This document shows positions 1 to 6,433 of a stretch of 7,494 nucleotides of DNA, piece by piece. The DNA is taken from NCBI GenBank assembly GCA_001786805.1, contig MFTJ01000014.1:3224-10717 (forward strand), written 5' to 3'. The stretch's first letter is position 1; every line of letters starts with the position of its first letter. This stretch comes from Candidatus Nomurabacteria bacterium RIFCSPHIGHO2_01_FULL_39_10. Lineage in GTDB: Bacteria; Patescibacteriota; Minisyncoccia; Phycocordibacterales; UBA9973. The notes beneath the pieces were generated by a model. It searched no databases. It saw only the letters and a program-made list of their open reading frames with translations, and was not told where the DNA came from. Both the position numbers and the translations under genes were made by a program.

Positions 1-3000
1 CCTTTTTTCGCTGCCAATACATAAATAATAACATGCCGCCCATAATCAAACCCATAACCCACAGCACCGAATAATCACTAAGTATCTGTGTAGCATCTCC
101 AATCGCCTGCCCCGCAAAAGCTTTCTTTACTTTCCCAGTTGCAGGTTGTGTAGCCCCCTCCATCACCGCATCAACCGTAACCATTTGCTCTGCCGTATAA
201 CTCTTGCCCCCAATAATCGCTGTAGTTGTAAAATAATATACTCCTTTCTCTAAACTCGGCAATGCGTTTTTAATTATGTGAGAATGATCTATCATCAACT
301 CTTCTTGTTTTGACCAAATAATATCCTCGCCTTTCATGATTTGATGCATGACCATTGCCGGCACAGGCACATCTTTATTTGTTGCAAGAACAACCGCATA
401 CTCTTTTAGAAGAGAAGAAAGTGTTGCCGGTAAATTAGCAAACACCACTTGTCCAACCAACTCTGGTTGTTTTTGAATCTCAATGGTGCGATAACTCTCA
501 ACAATATACTCTTTATAATTCAATTCAATATACAACGTATACTCTCCTTCTTTGAGATTCGAAGGTAAAAATAACGCCGCCTGTTCTGTCTTCTCTTCAT
601 ACGTTCCAATATAAATCGTATCTGCACCAGAACTCACTTTCTTGCCCTGTTTCTCCAACCAGAATTGAATAACCACATCTCCTGAAATATCAGCCATCCC
701 TTTCAAAAAATACACAAAATCAAGCGAGTCCCCTGCAAGCACTGGCGAATCAGCCTGCAGCAATTTAATATCAAAGATCTTGTAACATTTATTCTTCACA
801 CAATACTTTTCTGCACCACAATCACTATTTTCCACACATTCATATGCAATACATTTCTGTTGTGAACAAAATCCTTTCGGAGCACAAGCCGTATCATCCC
901 CACATTCAGGTGCAACTATTTCTACTGGTTTTTTGCTTGTACTACTTCCTCCACCCCCTCCACCTCCTGAAGAACCACCAGAGGGACTTGGCGCTGCCTG
1001 CATCGTCACTGAAAAAAACGTTGAATTGCGATTATTAAATGTATCATTAATGGAAATATTAATGACATATGTCCCTGCTTCTAACACCGCAATACTCCGT
1101 AATCCTCCTGTATCATTGATTGCAAATAGAGTAGTGTAATTTATACTGTAATTAAAGAACGCGATGTTATCAGTGGCGTTGAAATCGTATTCAAAGTTTG
1201 TGCCATAGGCAATTGTTTGGTTTGTGGGAAGGGGGTCGAATCGAGGGGGGGTAGTATCTTGCACCACCACTTGGAAGAAGGTGGAGTTTTTGTTATTATT
1301 GGTGTCGTTGATGGTGAGGTTAAATCTATATGTGCCTAGGGCAAGAATTGCCGTGCTATTGATGATACCTCCTGTGGAATTGATGTTAAACGCACTCGAA
1401 TTAATGCCGTACGTCACTAGCGACACCGCGTCAATTCCTTCAATATCATACGCAAATGATGTATTCACTTCCAGCGTTTGGTTTGTGGGTAATGGATCAA
1501 ATCGTGGCGGCATTGTATCTTGCACCGTTACACTAAAAAAAGTACTATTCCGATTGTTCGACGTGTCATTAATCGAAATATTAAAATGATACGTCCCCAA
1601 TGCTAGAATCGGGGAACTATTTATAATCGCACCAGAACTATTAATGCTAAACAATGACGTGTAATTGATACTATAATTTGCAAACAGCGCATCAGTGGCG
1701 TTAATGTCGTATGTAAACGATGTATTTGCTTCGATGGTTTGATTTACGGGATTTGCCTCAAATCGAGGAATAATGGTATCTTGTACCACTATTTGAAAGA
1801 ACGTGGCATTTTTATTATTTGATGTATCGTTAATGGTTAAATTAAATCTGTATGTGCCGATGTTTGTAAACGGAGATGTATTTATTATCCCGCCCGTGCT
1901 GTTAATGTTAAATGCACTATCGTTGATACCAAATGTAACTAATGATACCAAATCGGAGCCATTTATGTCATACGAGAAGGAATCTCCATATTCAATTGTT
2001 TGGTTGGTTGGTAAGGTATCGAATTTGGGAGGTGTTGTGTCTTGAACAACTATCTGGAAAAAGGTGGAATTTTTGTTGTTAAACGTATCATTGATAGTTA
2101 TATTCAAAATATAAGTGCTGAATTGCAATGCACTCAAATTCACCAATCCCCCGGTTGAATTAATGTTAAATGCAGTATCATTGACCCCAAACGTCACAAC
2201 TGTTACTAAATCTGTTGCATTGATATCATATGTGAACGAAGTATTCGCTTCGATGGTTTGATTAGTCGGGAATGGGTCGAAACGTGGCGGTGTGGTATCT
2301 TGAATAACTAACTGAAAATTGGTATAATTCTTATTATTTGAAGTATCATTAATAGTAATATTCAAATAATACGTTCTAAATTGCAGAGGCGAACTATTCA
2401 CCAATCCCCCTGTTGAATTGATGGTAAATGCACTATCATTCACCCCAAATGTCACAATGGACACTAAATCTGTTCCATTGAAATCATAACTAAATGTTGT
2501 ATTCGCGTCAATTGTTTGGTTTGTGGGATAGGGATCGAAGCGTGGTTGTATGGTGTCTTGTATTGCAACTTGAAAATAGGTGAAGTTTTTGTTGTTTGAT
2601 GTGTCATTGATGGTGATGTTCAACACGTAGGTGCGGAATTGTAATGTGGTTGTATTTGTTATCCCTCCTGTACTATTAATGGTAAATGTAGTATCGTTGA
2701 CACCAAAGGTGACAAGAGAGACTAAATCCGTGGCGTTGAAGTCGTAACTGAATGAAGTATTTGCTTCAATCGTCTGATTCGTGGGGAAAGGATCGAAACG
2801 TGGTTGTATGGTGTCCTGAATGGTGATTTGAAATGGGGTTGAGTTTTTGTTGTTTGATGTGTCATTAATTGTAATATTGAGGAAATAGGTTCTGAATTGC
2901 AGCGGTGACGCATTTACCAATCCTCCAGTAGAATTGATAGTAAATGCCGTGTCGTTGATGCCAAAAGTGACTATCGACACTTCATCAGATCCATTGAAAT

Positions 3001-5728
3001 CATAACTAAACGTTGTATTCGCTTCAATTGTCTGATTCTCTGGAAACGGATCAAACCTCGGCGGTGCAATATCGAAACTCAACACAATATTTTGAAATGT
3101 GCTGTTGCTATTGGAAATATTGAGCGTTGTAGAATTCGCAATATAAGTTGAATTTGTGGTGTTGATGGTGTGTGGAGAGCTGAATGTTTTTCCTGAAGAA
3201 GTTTGTCTAAATTCGGTGAGTGTAAAAGTTATTGTTCCATCACTGCCCGTTTGTTCGCTTTGTTCTACGAGACTACTGATGTTAAACGCAGTCACATTCG
3301 CATTTGTGAGCGCCGAACCTGTATTATTGCTCACATTCACATATAAATTCCATTGCACGGTTAAGGTGCCAGAAGTGGCGTCGTCGAAACTTATGTTATA
3401 TTTGTTAAACGACATATTAATCATAGTCACATTCGAATCCTGCAATCGAATCTGATTCGAACTAACAGATGCCGCAATGTTATCGCGGGTAATGGTGTTG
3501 TTATCGCTTGCGCGAAAAAAATAGGCGTTATTATCAGAGGTTGTTTCTTTGGTTCTGATGATATTTTCACCAAAGAGAGTATGACTTGAAGGATTGGTGT
3601 AGACACCATAGACGCTTGCACCGGTGCTGTTGATTTGATTGAAATGAATTTTATTGGAATTGACACTAATCAAAGAAAGTGTTCCTGCCCCTGGATTTCC
3701 ACTCGAAGTGAGATTATTATAACTGATATTGTTATTCGATTTTCCTGAAATATAGATTGAGGTGCTATTGGATTTAATAACATTAAATGCAATTGTATTA
3801 TTTCCCGTATCAACAAGATTTATACCATACGCATTCGCATTGTCATTGGTGGCATTAAATAGATTCCCGAAAATCGTGGCGTTATCCGAGCTGTCAATGC
3901 TAATCACATGTGCAGAACTGCCATTGGTGTACGCGACATTGTTACTGATGTTCATAGTCTGCGTACCGGTTGCAGCAACCGCAGAACTTGAGCCCGCAAC
4001 TGTTTGAATAGTATTATTCCAAAGAGTAATATTTCCTCCATTGAGCAGATTGATTCCGTGTTTGCCAGTTGTATTCACGCTCGCTTCGCGAATCACACAG
4101 TTTTTGATTGTGACGTTGTTAGGTCCGGTAATGTTGATGCCGTGGCCGAATGTGCCGCTAGTTGAGTAGTTGATGAGGTAGCCTGCGCAATTAAGCAAGA
4201 TATGAGATGTATTAATCGTAAAACACGTACCTGTACTGCTCACACTGTTAAGTAACGTTGTACTTGAATTAAGTATGCCACATGTTGAAACTTCCATTGC
4301 CGTAAAACTACTAAACCCGGTCGAATTAAAAATAACAGTTCCACCAGTATAACTCAAAATCGAACATGCTCCCGTTGCATTACAATCAAATCCATTTAAA
4401 CTCACATCTACACTTGAAGTATTAAAACTATGAACTTTGCGTATTTGATTAACCAGATTTAACGTAAGCCCTTTCAATGTAATATTCACCGAACTATTAA
4501 TCCTCGATGACGTAAAATTAGACGTATTTAATCCTGCCACATTATCACCGATAAATAGATTTATTCCAAGCCCAATCTCCCCCTCAATATCTAAATCATC
4601 CAAAAACGTCCCGCTCCCATTATTCATCCAGGCAATTTCTCCAAAACTATTATTATACTTCAAATAATTAATCGTTGTGCCATCAGTTGAACTATCATCT
4701 TGGATTTCCAGTGACCTTAATGCACTCAGATTATTATTTAAAAATAAATTGTTATGGATTGTACCTGTAAGCAAATATATTGCAGGAGATGTTGCGCCCG
4801 TTGTTGTAATTTTATTTGATTCAAATACCGAATCTTGCACCGTTGATAAACGTATCCCTGGCGCCGTGCTTCCGGTGGTATTTATCACATTCGATGTTGC
4901 CGTTATATTTGTGACCGATGAGAGCTCGATTGGTGGCACATCCGCTCCCGAACTATTAATCCTATTCTCTGTTATTGTGACATTATTTGTATCAGCAACA
5001 TCAATTCCTATTGGCCGTACACGCAGAGTCATGGAATTTCCCACCATACGATGATGTGCAGAGAGTGAACTAAAAAAAGTTCGAAACTGAATACCATACC
5101 CCTGATCACCATAAGTATCAAATGTATTTGAACTGATATTGGTAAAAGAAACACCGCGGAATCGAATGCCAAAACTCGTCGTACCTCGTGTCAGAAACGT
5201 ATTATTCCAAATCGTGATATTTTCAACCGGACTATTATCCCCTGTAAAATAAATTGCATACTTCGCATTCACTGTCGCATTTCCCTCTTCAAACCGGCAA
5301 TTGCGAATGGTGATATTATCATAATCTGTCCCAACTACACCATATCCCGCAACCAAGCCGCCTGTTGAGTAATTAACCAGATATCCCTGACAATCAATAA
5401 GAATATTACTCGATTGGATGGTAAAACAGGTTCCTACCGAATTTACGTTTTGAGTGAGAATATAGGGGCCGGCCGTTGTCAACCCGCTACAGTTGGCCTG
5501 GTTTGCCTGAATTGTAATTCCGCTACTCCCTGTACCTCTAATTGCACTCACTGCCGCACCCGTTAGCAGTGAGGTTTGTGAAGAGAACGAACTAGATGAT
5601 GTCGTGAATAAAAATGAGAACGCAACAAAGAGTGCCAACGCGGTTACAACAAAGGTAAACATAACTCTATTGTCTACTAACGGGGTTCTGTTCTTTGTTC
5701 GGCCTGTTGTTTTTGTTCTTTTTTTCAT
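1..5728 (-). CDS. Giant multidomain cell-surface protein (beta-helix, cadherin-like repeats, membrane anchor), C-terminus cut by window edge
   Basis: One frame stays open from ATG at 5728 to the left edge (1909 whole codons, about 200 kDa so far). An in-frame stop at 5738-5740 makes this ATG the first possible start. Domains seen: basic N-region and hydrophobic segment (residues 1-41); two homologous NosD-like beta-helix modules beginning at Cys80 and Cys483; a carboxypeptidase-regulatory-like sandwich (about 785-889); eight cadherin-like (CADG/He_PIG type) repeats (890-1577); a Ser/Gly linker; a twin Cys knot (1609-1648); about two Ig-like sandwiches; and a transmembrane helix (1886-1905) followed by QRKK. 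N-x-S/T sequons are extremely frequent, fitting an N-glycosylated exported protein. There is no lipobox, peptidase or other catalytic signature, so adhesion, S-layer association or host contact is inference. It follows two AbrB-like genes after 23 bases and is probably cotranscribed with them. No Shine-Dalgarno is visible. The stop codon probably lies just outside the window. Confidence 0.93.
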   Translation of the reverse strand, partial: MKKRTKTTGRTKNRTPLVDNRVMFTFVVTALALFVAFSFLFTTSSSSFSSQTSLLTGAAVSAIRGTGSSGITIQANQANCSGLTTAGPYILTQNVNSVGTCFTIQSSNILIDCQGYLVNYSTGGLVAGYGVVGTDYDNITIRNCRFEEGNATVNAKYAIYFTGDNSPVENITIWNNTFLTRGTTSFGIRFRGVSFTNISSNTFDTYGDQGYGIQFRTFFSSLSAHHRMVGNSMTLRVRPIGIDVADTNNVTITENRINSSGADVPPIELSSVTNITATSNVINTTGSTAPGIRLSTVQDSVFESNKITTTGATSPAIYLLTGTIHNNLFLNNNLSALRSLEIQDDSSTDGTTINYLKYNNSFGEIAWMNNGSGTFLDDLDIEGEIGLGINLFIGDNVAGLNTSNFTSSRINSSVNITLKGLTLNLVNQIRKVHSFNTSSVDVSLNGFDCNATGACSILSYTGGTVIFNSTGFSSFTAMEVSTCGILNSSTTLLNSVSSTGTCFTINTSHILLNCAGYLINYSTSGTFGHGINITGPNNVTIKNCVIREASVNTTGKHGINLLNGGNITLWNNTIQTVAGSSSAVAATGTQTMNISNNVAYTNGSSAHVISIDSSDNATIFGNLFNATNDNANAYGINLVDTGNNTIAFNVIKSNSTSIYISGKSNNNISYNNLTSSGNPGAGTLSLISVNSNKIHFNQINSTGASVYGVYTNPSSHTLFGENIIRTKETTSDNNAYFFRASDNNTITRDNIAASVSSNQIRLQDSNVTMINMSFNKYNISFDDATSGTLTVQWNLYVNVSNNTGSALTNANVTAFNISSLVEQSEQTGSDGTITFTLTEFRQTSSGKTFSSPHTINTTNSTYIANSTTLNISNSNSTFQNIVLSFDIAPPRFDPFPENQTIEANTTFSYDFNGSDEVSIVTFGINDTAFTINSTGGLVNASPLQFRTYFLNITINDTSNNKNSTPFQITIQDTIQPRFDPFPTNQTIEANTSFSYDFNATDLVSLVTFGVNDTTFTINSTGGITNTTTLQFRTYVLNITINDTSNNKNFTYFQVAIQDTIQPRFDPYPTNQTIDANTTFSYDFNGTDLVSIVTFGVNDSAFTINSTGGLVNSSPLQFRTYYLNITINDTSNNKNYTNFQLVIQDTTPPRFDPFPTNQTIEANTSFTYDINATDLVTVVTFGVNDTAFNINSTGGLVNLSALQFSTYILNITINDTFNNKNSTFFQIVVQDTTPPKFDTLPTNQTIEYGDSFSYDINGSDLVSLVTFGINDSAFNINSTGGIINTSPFTNIGTYRFNLTINDTSNNKNATFFQIVVQDTIIPRFEANPVNQTIEANTSFTYDINATDALFANYSINYTSLFSINSSGAIINSSPILALGTYHFNISINDTSNNRNSTFFSVTVQDTMPPRFDPLPTNQTLEVNTSFAYDIEGIDAVSLVTYGINSSAFNINSTGGIINSTAILALGTYRFNLTINDTNNNKNSTFFQVVVQDTTPPRFDPLPTNQTIAYGTNFEYDFNATDNIAFFNYSINYTTLFAINDTGGLRSIAVLEAGTYVINISINDTFNNRNSTFFSVTMQAAPSPSGGSSGGGGGGGSSTSKKPVEIVAPECGDDTACAPKGFCSQQKCIAYECVENSDCGAEKYCVKNKCYKIFDIKLLQADSPVLAGDSLDFVYFLKGMADISGDVVIQFWLEKQGKKVSSGADTIYIGTYEEKTEQAALFLPSNLKEGEYTLYIELNYKEYIVESYRTIEIQKQPELVGQVVFANLPATLSSLLKEYAVVLATNKDVPVPAMVMHQIMKGEDIIWSKQEELMIDHSHIIKNALPSLEKGVYYFTTTAIIGGKSYTAEQMVTVDAVMEGATQPATGKVKKAFAGQAIGDATQILSDYSVLWVMGLIMGGMLLFMYWQRKK
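2..72 (-). other. C-terminal transmembrane anchor of the giant protein
   Basis: Residues 1886-1905 (YSVLWVMGLIMGGMLLFMYW) form one hydrophobic helix followed by the basic residues QRKK, which puts the tail in the cytoplasm and the rest of the protein outside. The frame is still open at the window edge. The anchor suggests the true C-terminus is close, but this cannot be seen. Confidence 0.85.
785..904 (-). other. Twin cysteine-rich knot (residues 1609-1648)
   Basis: Eight cysteines fall in two identical spacings, each C-x5-C-x5-C-x4-C (CGDDTACAPKGFCSQQKC, then CVENSDCGAEKYCVKNKC), with four residues between the copies. This is a small disulfide-stabilised module repeated twice, of the kind seen in secreted proteins. 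The repeat array and C-terminal sandwiches are otherwise essentially free of cysteine, so these eight most likely pair with each other outside the cell. Confidence 0.85.
905..985 (-). other. Ser/Gly/Pro linker after the repeat array
   Basis: Residues about 1582-1597 read PSPSGGSSGGGGGGSSTS, a low-complexity flexible linker encoded by a pyrimidine-rich tract on the plus strand. It separates the cadherin-like stalk from the cysteine-rich domain. No uniform mononucleotide run is long enough to suggest slippage. Confidence 0.85.
998..3061 (-). repeat. Eight tandem coding repeats of 258/261 bp (86/87-residue cadherin-like units)
   Basis: Units R1-R8 start at 3061, 2803, 2545, 2287, 2029, 1768, 1507 and 1246 (minus strand, N- to C-terminal). 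R1-R4 are 258 bp, R5-R7 are 261 bp, and R8 is clipped at about 998. Each unit runs P-(R/K)-F-(D/E), then NQTIE, a Y-D-x-N-x-(T/S)-D strand, an INSTGG turn, INDT-x-NN(K/R)N and QDT. This order matches He_PIG/CADG cadherin-like domains. By my alignment R2 and R3 agree at 67 of 86 residues. R2 has nine N-x-S/T sequons in 86 residues. Together the units would form a stiff, heavily glycosylated stalk. Confidence 0.95.
3062..3377 (-). other. Carboxypeptidase-regulatory-like / Ig-like domain (residues about 785-889)
   Basis: The segment begins SGTLTVQWNLYVNVSNNTGS, followed by LTNANVTAFN and TGSDGTITFTLTEF. A 'G-x-x-L-x-N-A-x-V' strand followed by 'T-x-x-D-G-x-x-x-F-x-L' is typical of carboxypeptidase-regulatory-like (Cna-B-like) sandwiches, which often sit directly after NosD-like beta-helices in archaeal surface proteins. 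It probably acts as a rigid spacer between the beta-helix half and the cadherin-like stalk. Confidence 0.6.
3360..4282 (-). other. Beta-helix module 2 of the giant protein (residues about 483-790)
   Basis: This is a second copy of the same cap and helix: CGIL, then GTCFTI, ILLNCAGYLINYST and NNVTIKNC, matching module 1 almost position for position. Further coils follow (NITLWNNTI, NNTIAFNVI, NNISYNNLTS, NNTITRDNI). Module 2 shows that the N-terminal half arose by internal duplication of a complete capped beta-helix, not by lengthening a single helix. It passes into the next domain around the SGTLTVQW motif (Trp793). Confidence 0.72.
4283..5491 (-). other. Beta-helix module 1 of the giant protein (residues 80-482)
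   Basis: The module opens with a Cys-led cap (CSGL...GTCFTI...ILIDCQGY), then short recurring strands such as NITIRNC, NITIWNNTF, NNVTITENRI and NITATSNVI. This Asn-ladder pattern is typical of right-handed parallel beta-helices of the NosD/PbH1 type. The cap cysteines probably pair with one another. Such folds often bind polysaccharide, but no pectinase-type catalytic set is recognisable, so a structural or binding role is more likely. The end is placed where the second cap begins. Confidence 0.75.
5606..5728 (-). other. N-terminal basic region and signal-anchor of the giant protein
   Basis: Residues 1-21 are strongly basic (starting MKKRTKTTGRTKNR). Residues 22-41 are an uninterrupted hydrophobic stretch (VMFTFVVTALALFVAFSFLF), followed by a Thr/Ser-rich segment. 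This fits a Sec-type signal peptide with an unusually long n-region, or an uncleaved membrane anchor. No cysteine follows the hydrophobic core, so it is not a lipoprotein signal. If it is uncleaved, the protein would be anchored at both ends, because there is also a C-terminal helix. Confidence 0.8.
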
Positions 5729-5751
5729 GTTATTTTTTCATTCAATTGATA

Positions 5752-6006
5752 TTATCGTCTCATCAATTCAACGGTGACAATACTGTTGGGTTCAAAAAAT
5801 TCCCAAAACTTCTGCGGCACCGGAATCTTGCGCTGTACTTTTCCTTGCGCTTGCACTAAATCTACAAAAAATAATGAAGGCGTATCCATCAATTGTATTT
5901 TTACCAACGCATTGAGAGGGAATCCACTCCAAAACTTTTTAGGTACAGGGATCTTACGTTGATGTGTACTTTGAATTTGAATGCGTTCGACAAATTGCAC
6001 ACTCAT
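5752..6006 (-). CDS. Tandem AbrB-like swapped-hairpin protein, copy 2 (84 aa)
   Basis: The product is a small basic protein made of two similar halves (about residues 4-40 and 47-82). Each half has a beta strand, then (Q)RKIPVPxKFW, then a V-x-V/I strand. This follows the AbrB/MazE/SpoVT pattern 'gR-i-x-IP-k-x-l...v-x-v', so DNA binding is predicted with moderate certainty; FW is unusual at the LR position. AbrB folds form from two interlocked hairpins, so one chain could supply a whole barrel. The start overlaps the upstream gene's stop as ATGA and has a strong AGGAGGG ribosome site seven bases upstream, which fixes the start. By my count it matches its upstream neighbour at 54 of 79 aligned residues, so the two are recent duplicates. 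The giant surface gene begins 23 bases after its stop. It could instead be a non-DNA-binding AbrB-fold protein. Confidence 0.88.
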   Translation of the reverse strand: MSVQFVERIQIQSTHQRKIPVPKKFWSGFPLNALVKIQLMDTPSLFFVDLVQAQGKVQRKIPVPQKFWEFFEPNSIVTVELMRR

Positions 6007-6326
6007 CTTCCCACCCTCCTATCAATACTCTTTTCCACCTTCTTTTCCACGGTTGTGAGAATTTGCTTCAATACGGTTGGTTTATGCATCAGCTCTACTT
6101 TCACAACACAAGTACTAGGAAAAAATTGCCAGAATTTTTGCGGCAATGGAATCCGTCGCTGTTTCTCTCCTTGCGCCTGTACTCTATCCACAAAAAACAA
6201 CGTTGGCTCATCCAACCGCTCAATTTTCACAACAGAATCAAGAGGAAATTCACTCCAAAACTTCTTGGGCAGCGGAATTTTACGCTGGCGCGTACTTTGA
6301 ATTTGAATTCGTTCAATAAAGTGCAT
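6003..6326 (-). CDS. Tandem AbrB-like swapped-hairpin protein, copy 1 (107 aa)
   Basis: First gene of the predicted three-gene operon. Residues 3-38 and 44-80 are two AbrB-like halves, each with QR(K/R)IPLP-(K/Q)-KFW followed by a V-V-K-(I/V) strand. Unlike its paralogue it has a C-terminal extension (about 83-107, rich in Lys, Glu and Arg) that is probably helical and could aid oligomerisation or DNA contacts. A predicted transcriptional regulator is the best reading from the fold pattern; the target is not shown by the sequence. Directly ahead of the ATG are a TATA-like box and two copies of an 18/19-base direct repeat that would overlap the transcript start, so it may repress its own operon. 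There is no good Shine-Dalgarno, which fits a short or absent leader. Confidence 0.88.
   Translation of the reverse strand: MHFIERIQIQSTRQRKIPLPKKFWSEFPLDSVVKIERLDEPTLFFVDRVQAQGEKQRRIPLPQKFWQFFPSTCVVKVELMHKPTVLKQILTTVEKKVEKSIDRRVGR
6014..6020 (-). promoter_or_regulatory. Strong Shine-Dalgarno for the second AbrB-like gene
   Basis: AGGAGGG lies inside the end of copy 1, seven bases before the ATG at 6006. It is the clearest ribosome binding site in the window. With the ATGA overlap it suggests coupled translation of the two regulators. The neighbouring genes lack such a site. Confidence 0.85.
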
Positions 6327-6327
6327 A

Positions 6328-6346
6328 GATATACCTTAAGTTTATA
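6328..6346 (-). promoter_or_regulatory. Direct repeat copy proximal to the AbrB-like operon (candidate operator)
   Basis: On the plus strand this reads GATATACCTTAAGTTTATA. It differs from the copy at 6350-6368 at only two of 19 positions and contains the palindromic core CTTAAG. It ends one base before the start codon of the first AbrB-like gene, so a protein bound here would block transcription start or the leader. The link to the AbrB-like products is inference. Confidence 0.7.
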
Positions 6347-6349
6347 ATA

Positions 6350-6368
6350 GATATATCTTAAGTTTATT
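6350..6368 (-). promoter_or_regulatory. Direct repeat copy overlapping the TATA box (candidate operator)
   Basis: On the plus strand this reads GATATATCTTAAGTTTATT. It lies exactly 22 bases from the first copy, close to two helical turns, so both sites face the same side of the DNA. It overlaps the upstream edge of the TATA-like box. Same-face tandem sites suit cooperative binding by a regulator with duplicated domains. Confidence 0.7.
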
Positions 6369-6375
6369 TATAAAG
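6365..6375 (-). promoter_or_regulatory. TATA-like box for the AbrB-like/giant protein operon
   Basis: The minus strand reads CTTTATAAATAA here, an archaeal-type TATA element. Initiation about 25 bases downstream would fall near 6343, giving a leader of roughly 15-20 bases before the ATG at 6326. A second AT-rich candidate (TTATAAAC, 6341-6348) would give a leaderless message. The sequence does not decide between them. Confidence 0.55.
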
Positions 6376-6391
6376 ATTACGGTGGAAAATA

Positions 6392-6411
6392 TAGGAAAAT
6401 TATTTTACCTA
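6392..6411. promoter_or_regulatory. Imperfect 20-base palindrome upstream of the TATA box
   Basis: TAGGAAAATTATTTTACCTA matches its own reverse complement at 16 of 20 positions, with perfect TAGG/CCTA ends. It sits about 17 bases upstream of the TATA-like box, where archaeal activators and some repressors bind. It could be chance in AT-rich DNA, although the G/C-containing ends argue against pure AT bias. Confidence 0.4.
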
Positions 6412-6433
6412 CTTTTTTAGAACCAACCCTTTC

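Noticed and set aside
945..970. The Gly-linker DNA tract as a phase-variation (slippage) site
   Set aside because: It is pyrimidine-rich but mixed. The longest C-run is only five bases, and there is no regular short unit that would shift the frame.
998..3061. Regularly spaced repeats as a possible CRISPR array or satellite
   Set aside because: The period is 258/261 bases, always a multiple of three, and the units are coding domains with no short repeat/spacer structure.
844..5054. Several plus-strand open frames of 60-125 codons opposite the giant gene (for example 1224-1589, 1803-2045, 3156-3455, 4677-5054)
   Set aside because: They lie antisense to a continuous, domain-rich frame, recur with the repeat period, and have no promoter, ribosome site or recognisable protein features.
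5606..5728. The giant protein as an Lgt substrate (lipoprotein)
   Set aside because: No cysteine occurs after the hydrophobic signal core; the first cysteine is at residue 80.
5752..6326. The two small overlapping genes as a toxin-antitoxin pair
   Set aside because: The layout and an AbrB/MazE-like fold would fit an antitoxin, but both proteins are copies of the same fold and no toxin-like protein is next to them.
5774..6347. Overlapping plus-strand frames opposite the AbrB-like genes
   Set aside because: They mirror the duplicated units on the other strand. The minus-strand frames have an ATGA overlap, a strong ribosome site and conserved motifs between paralogues.
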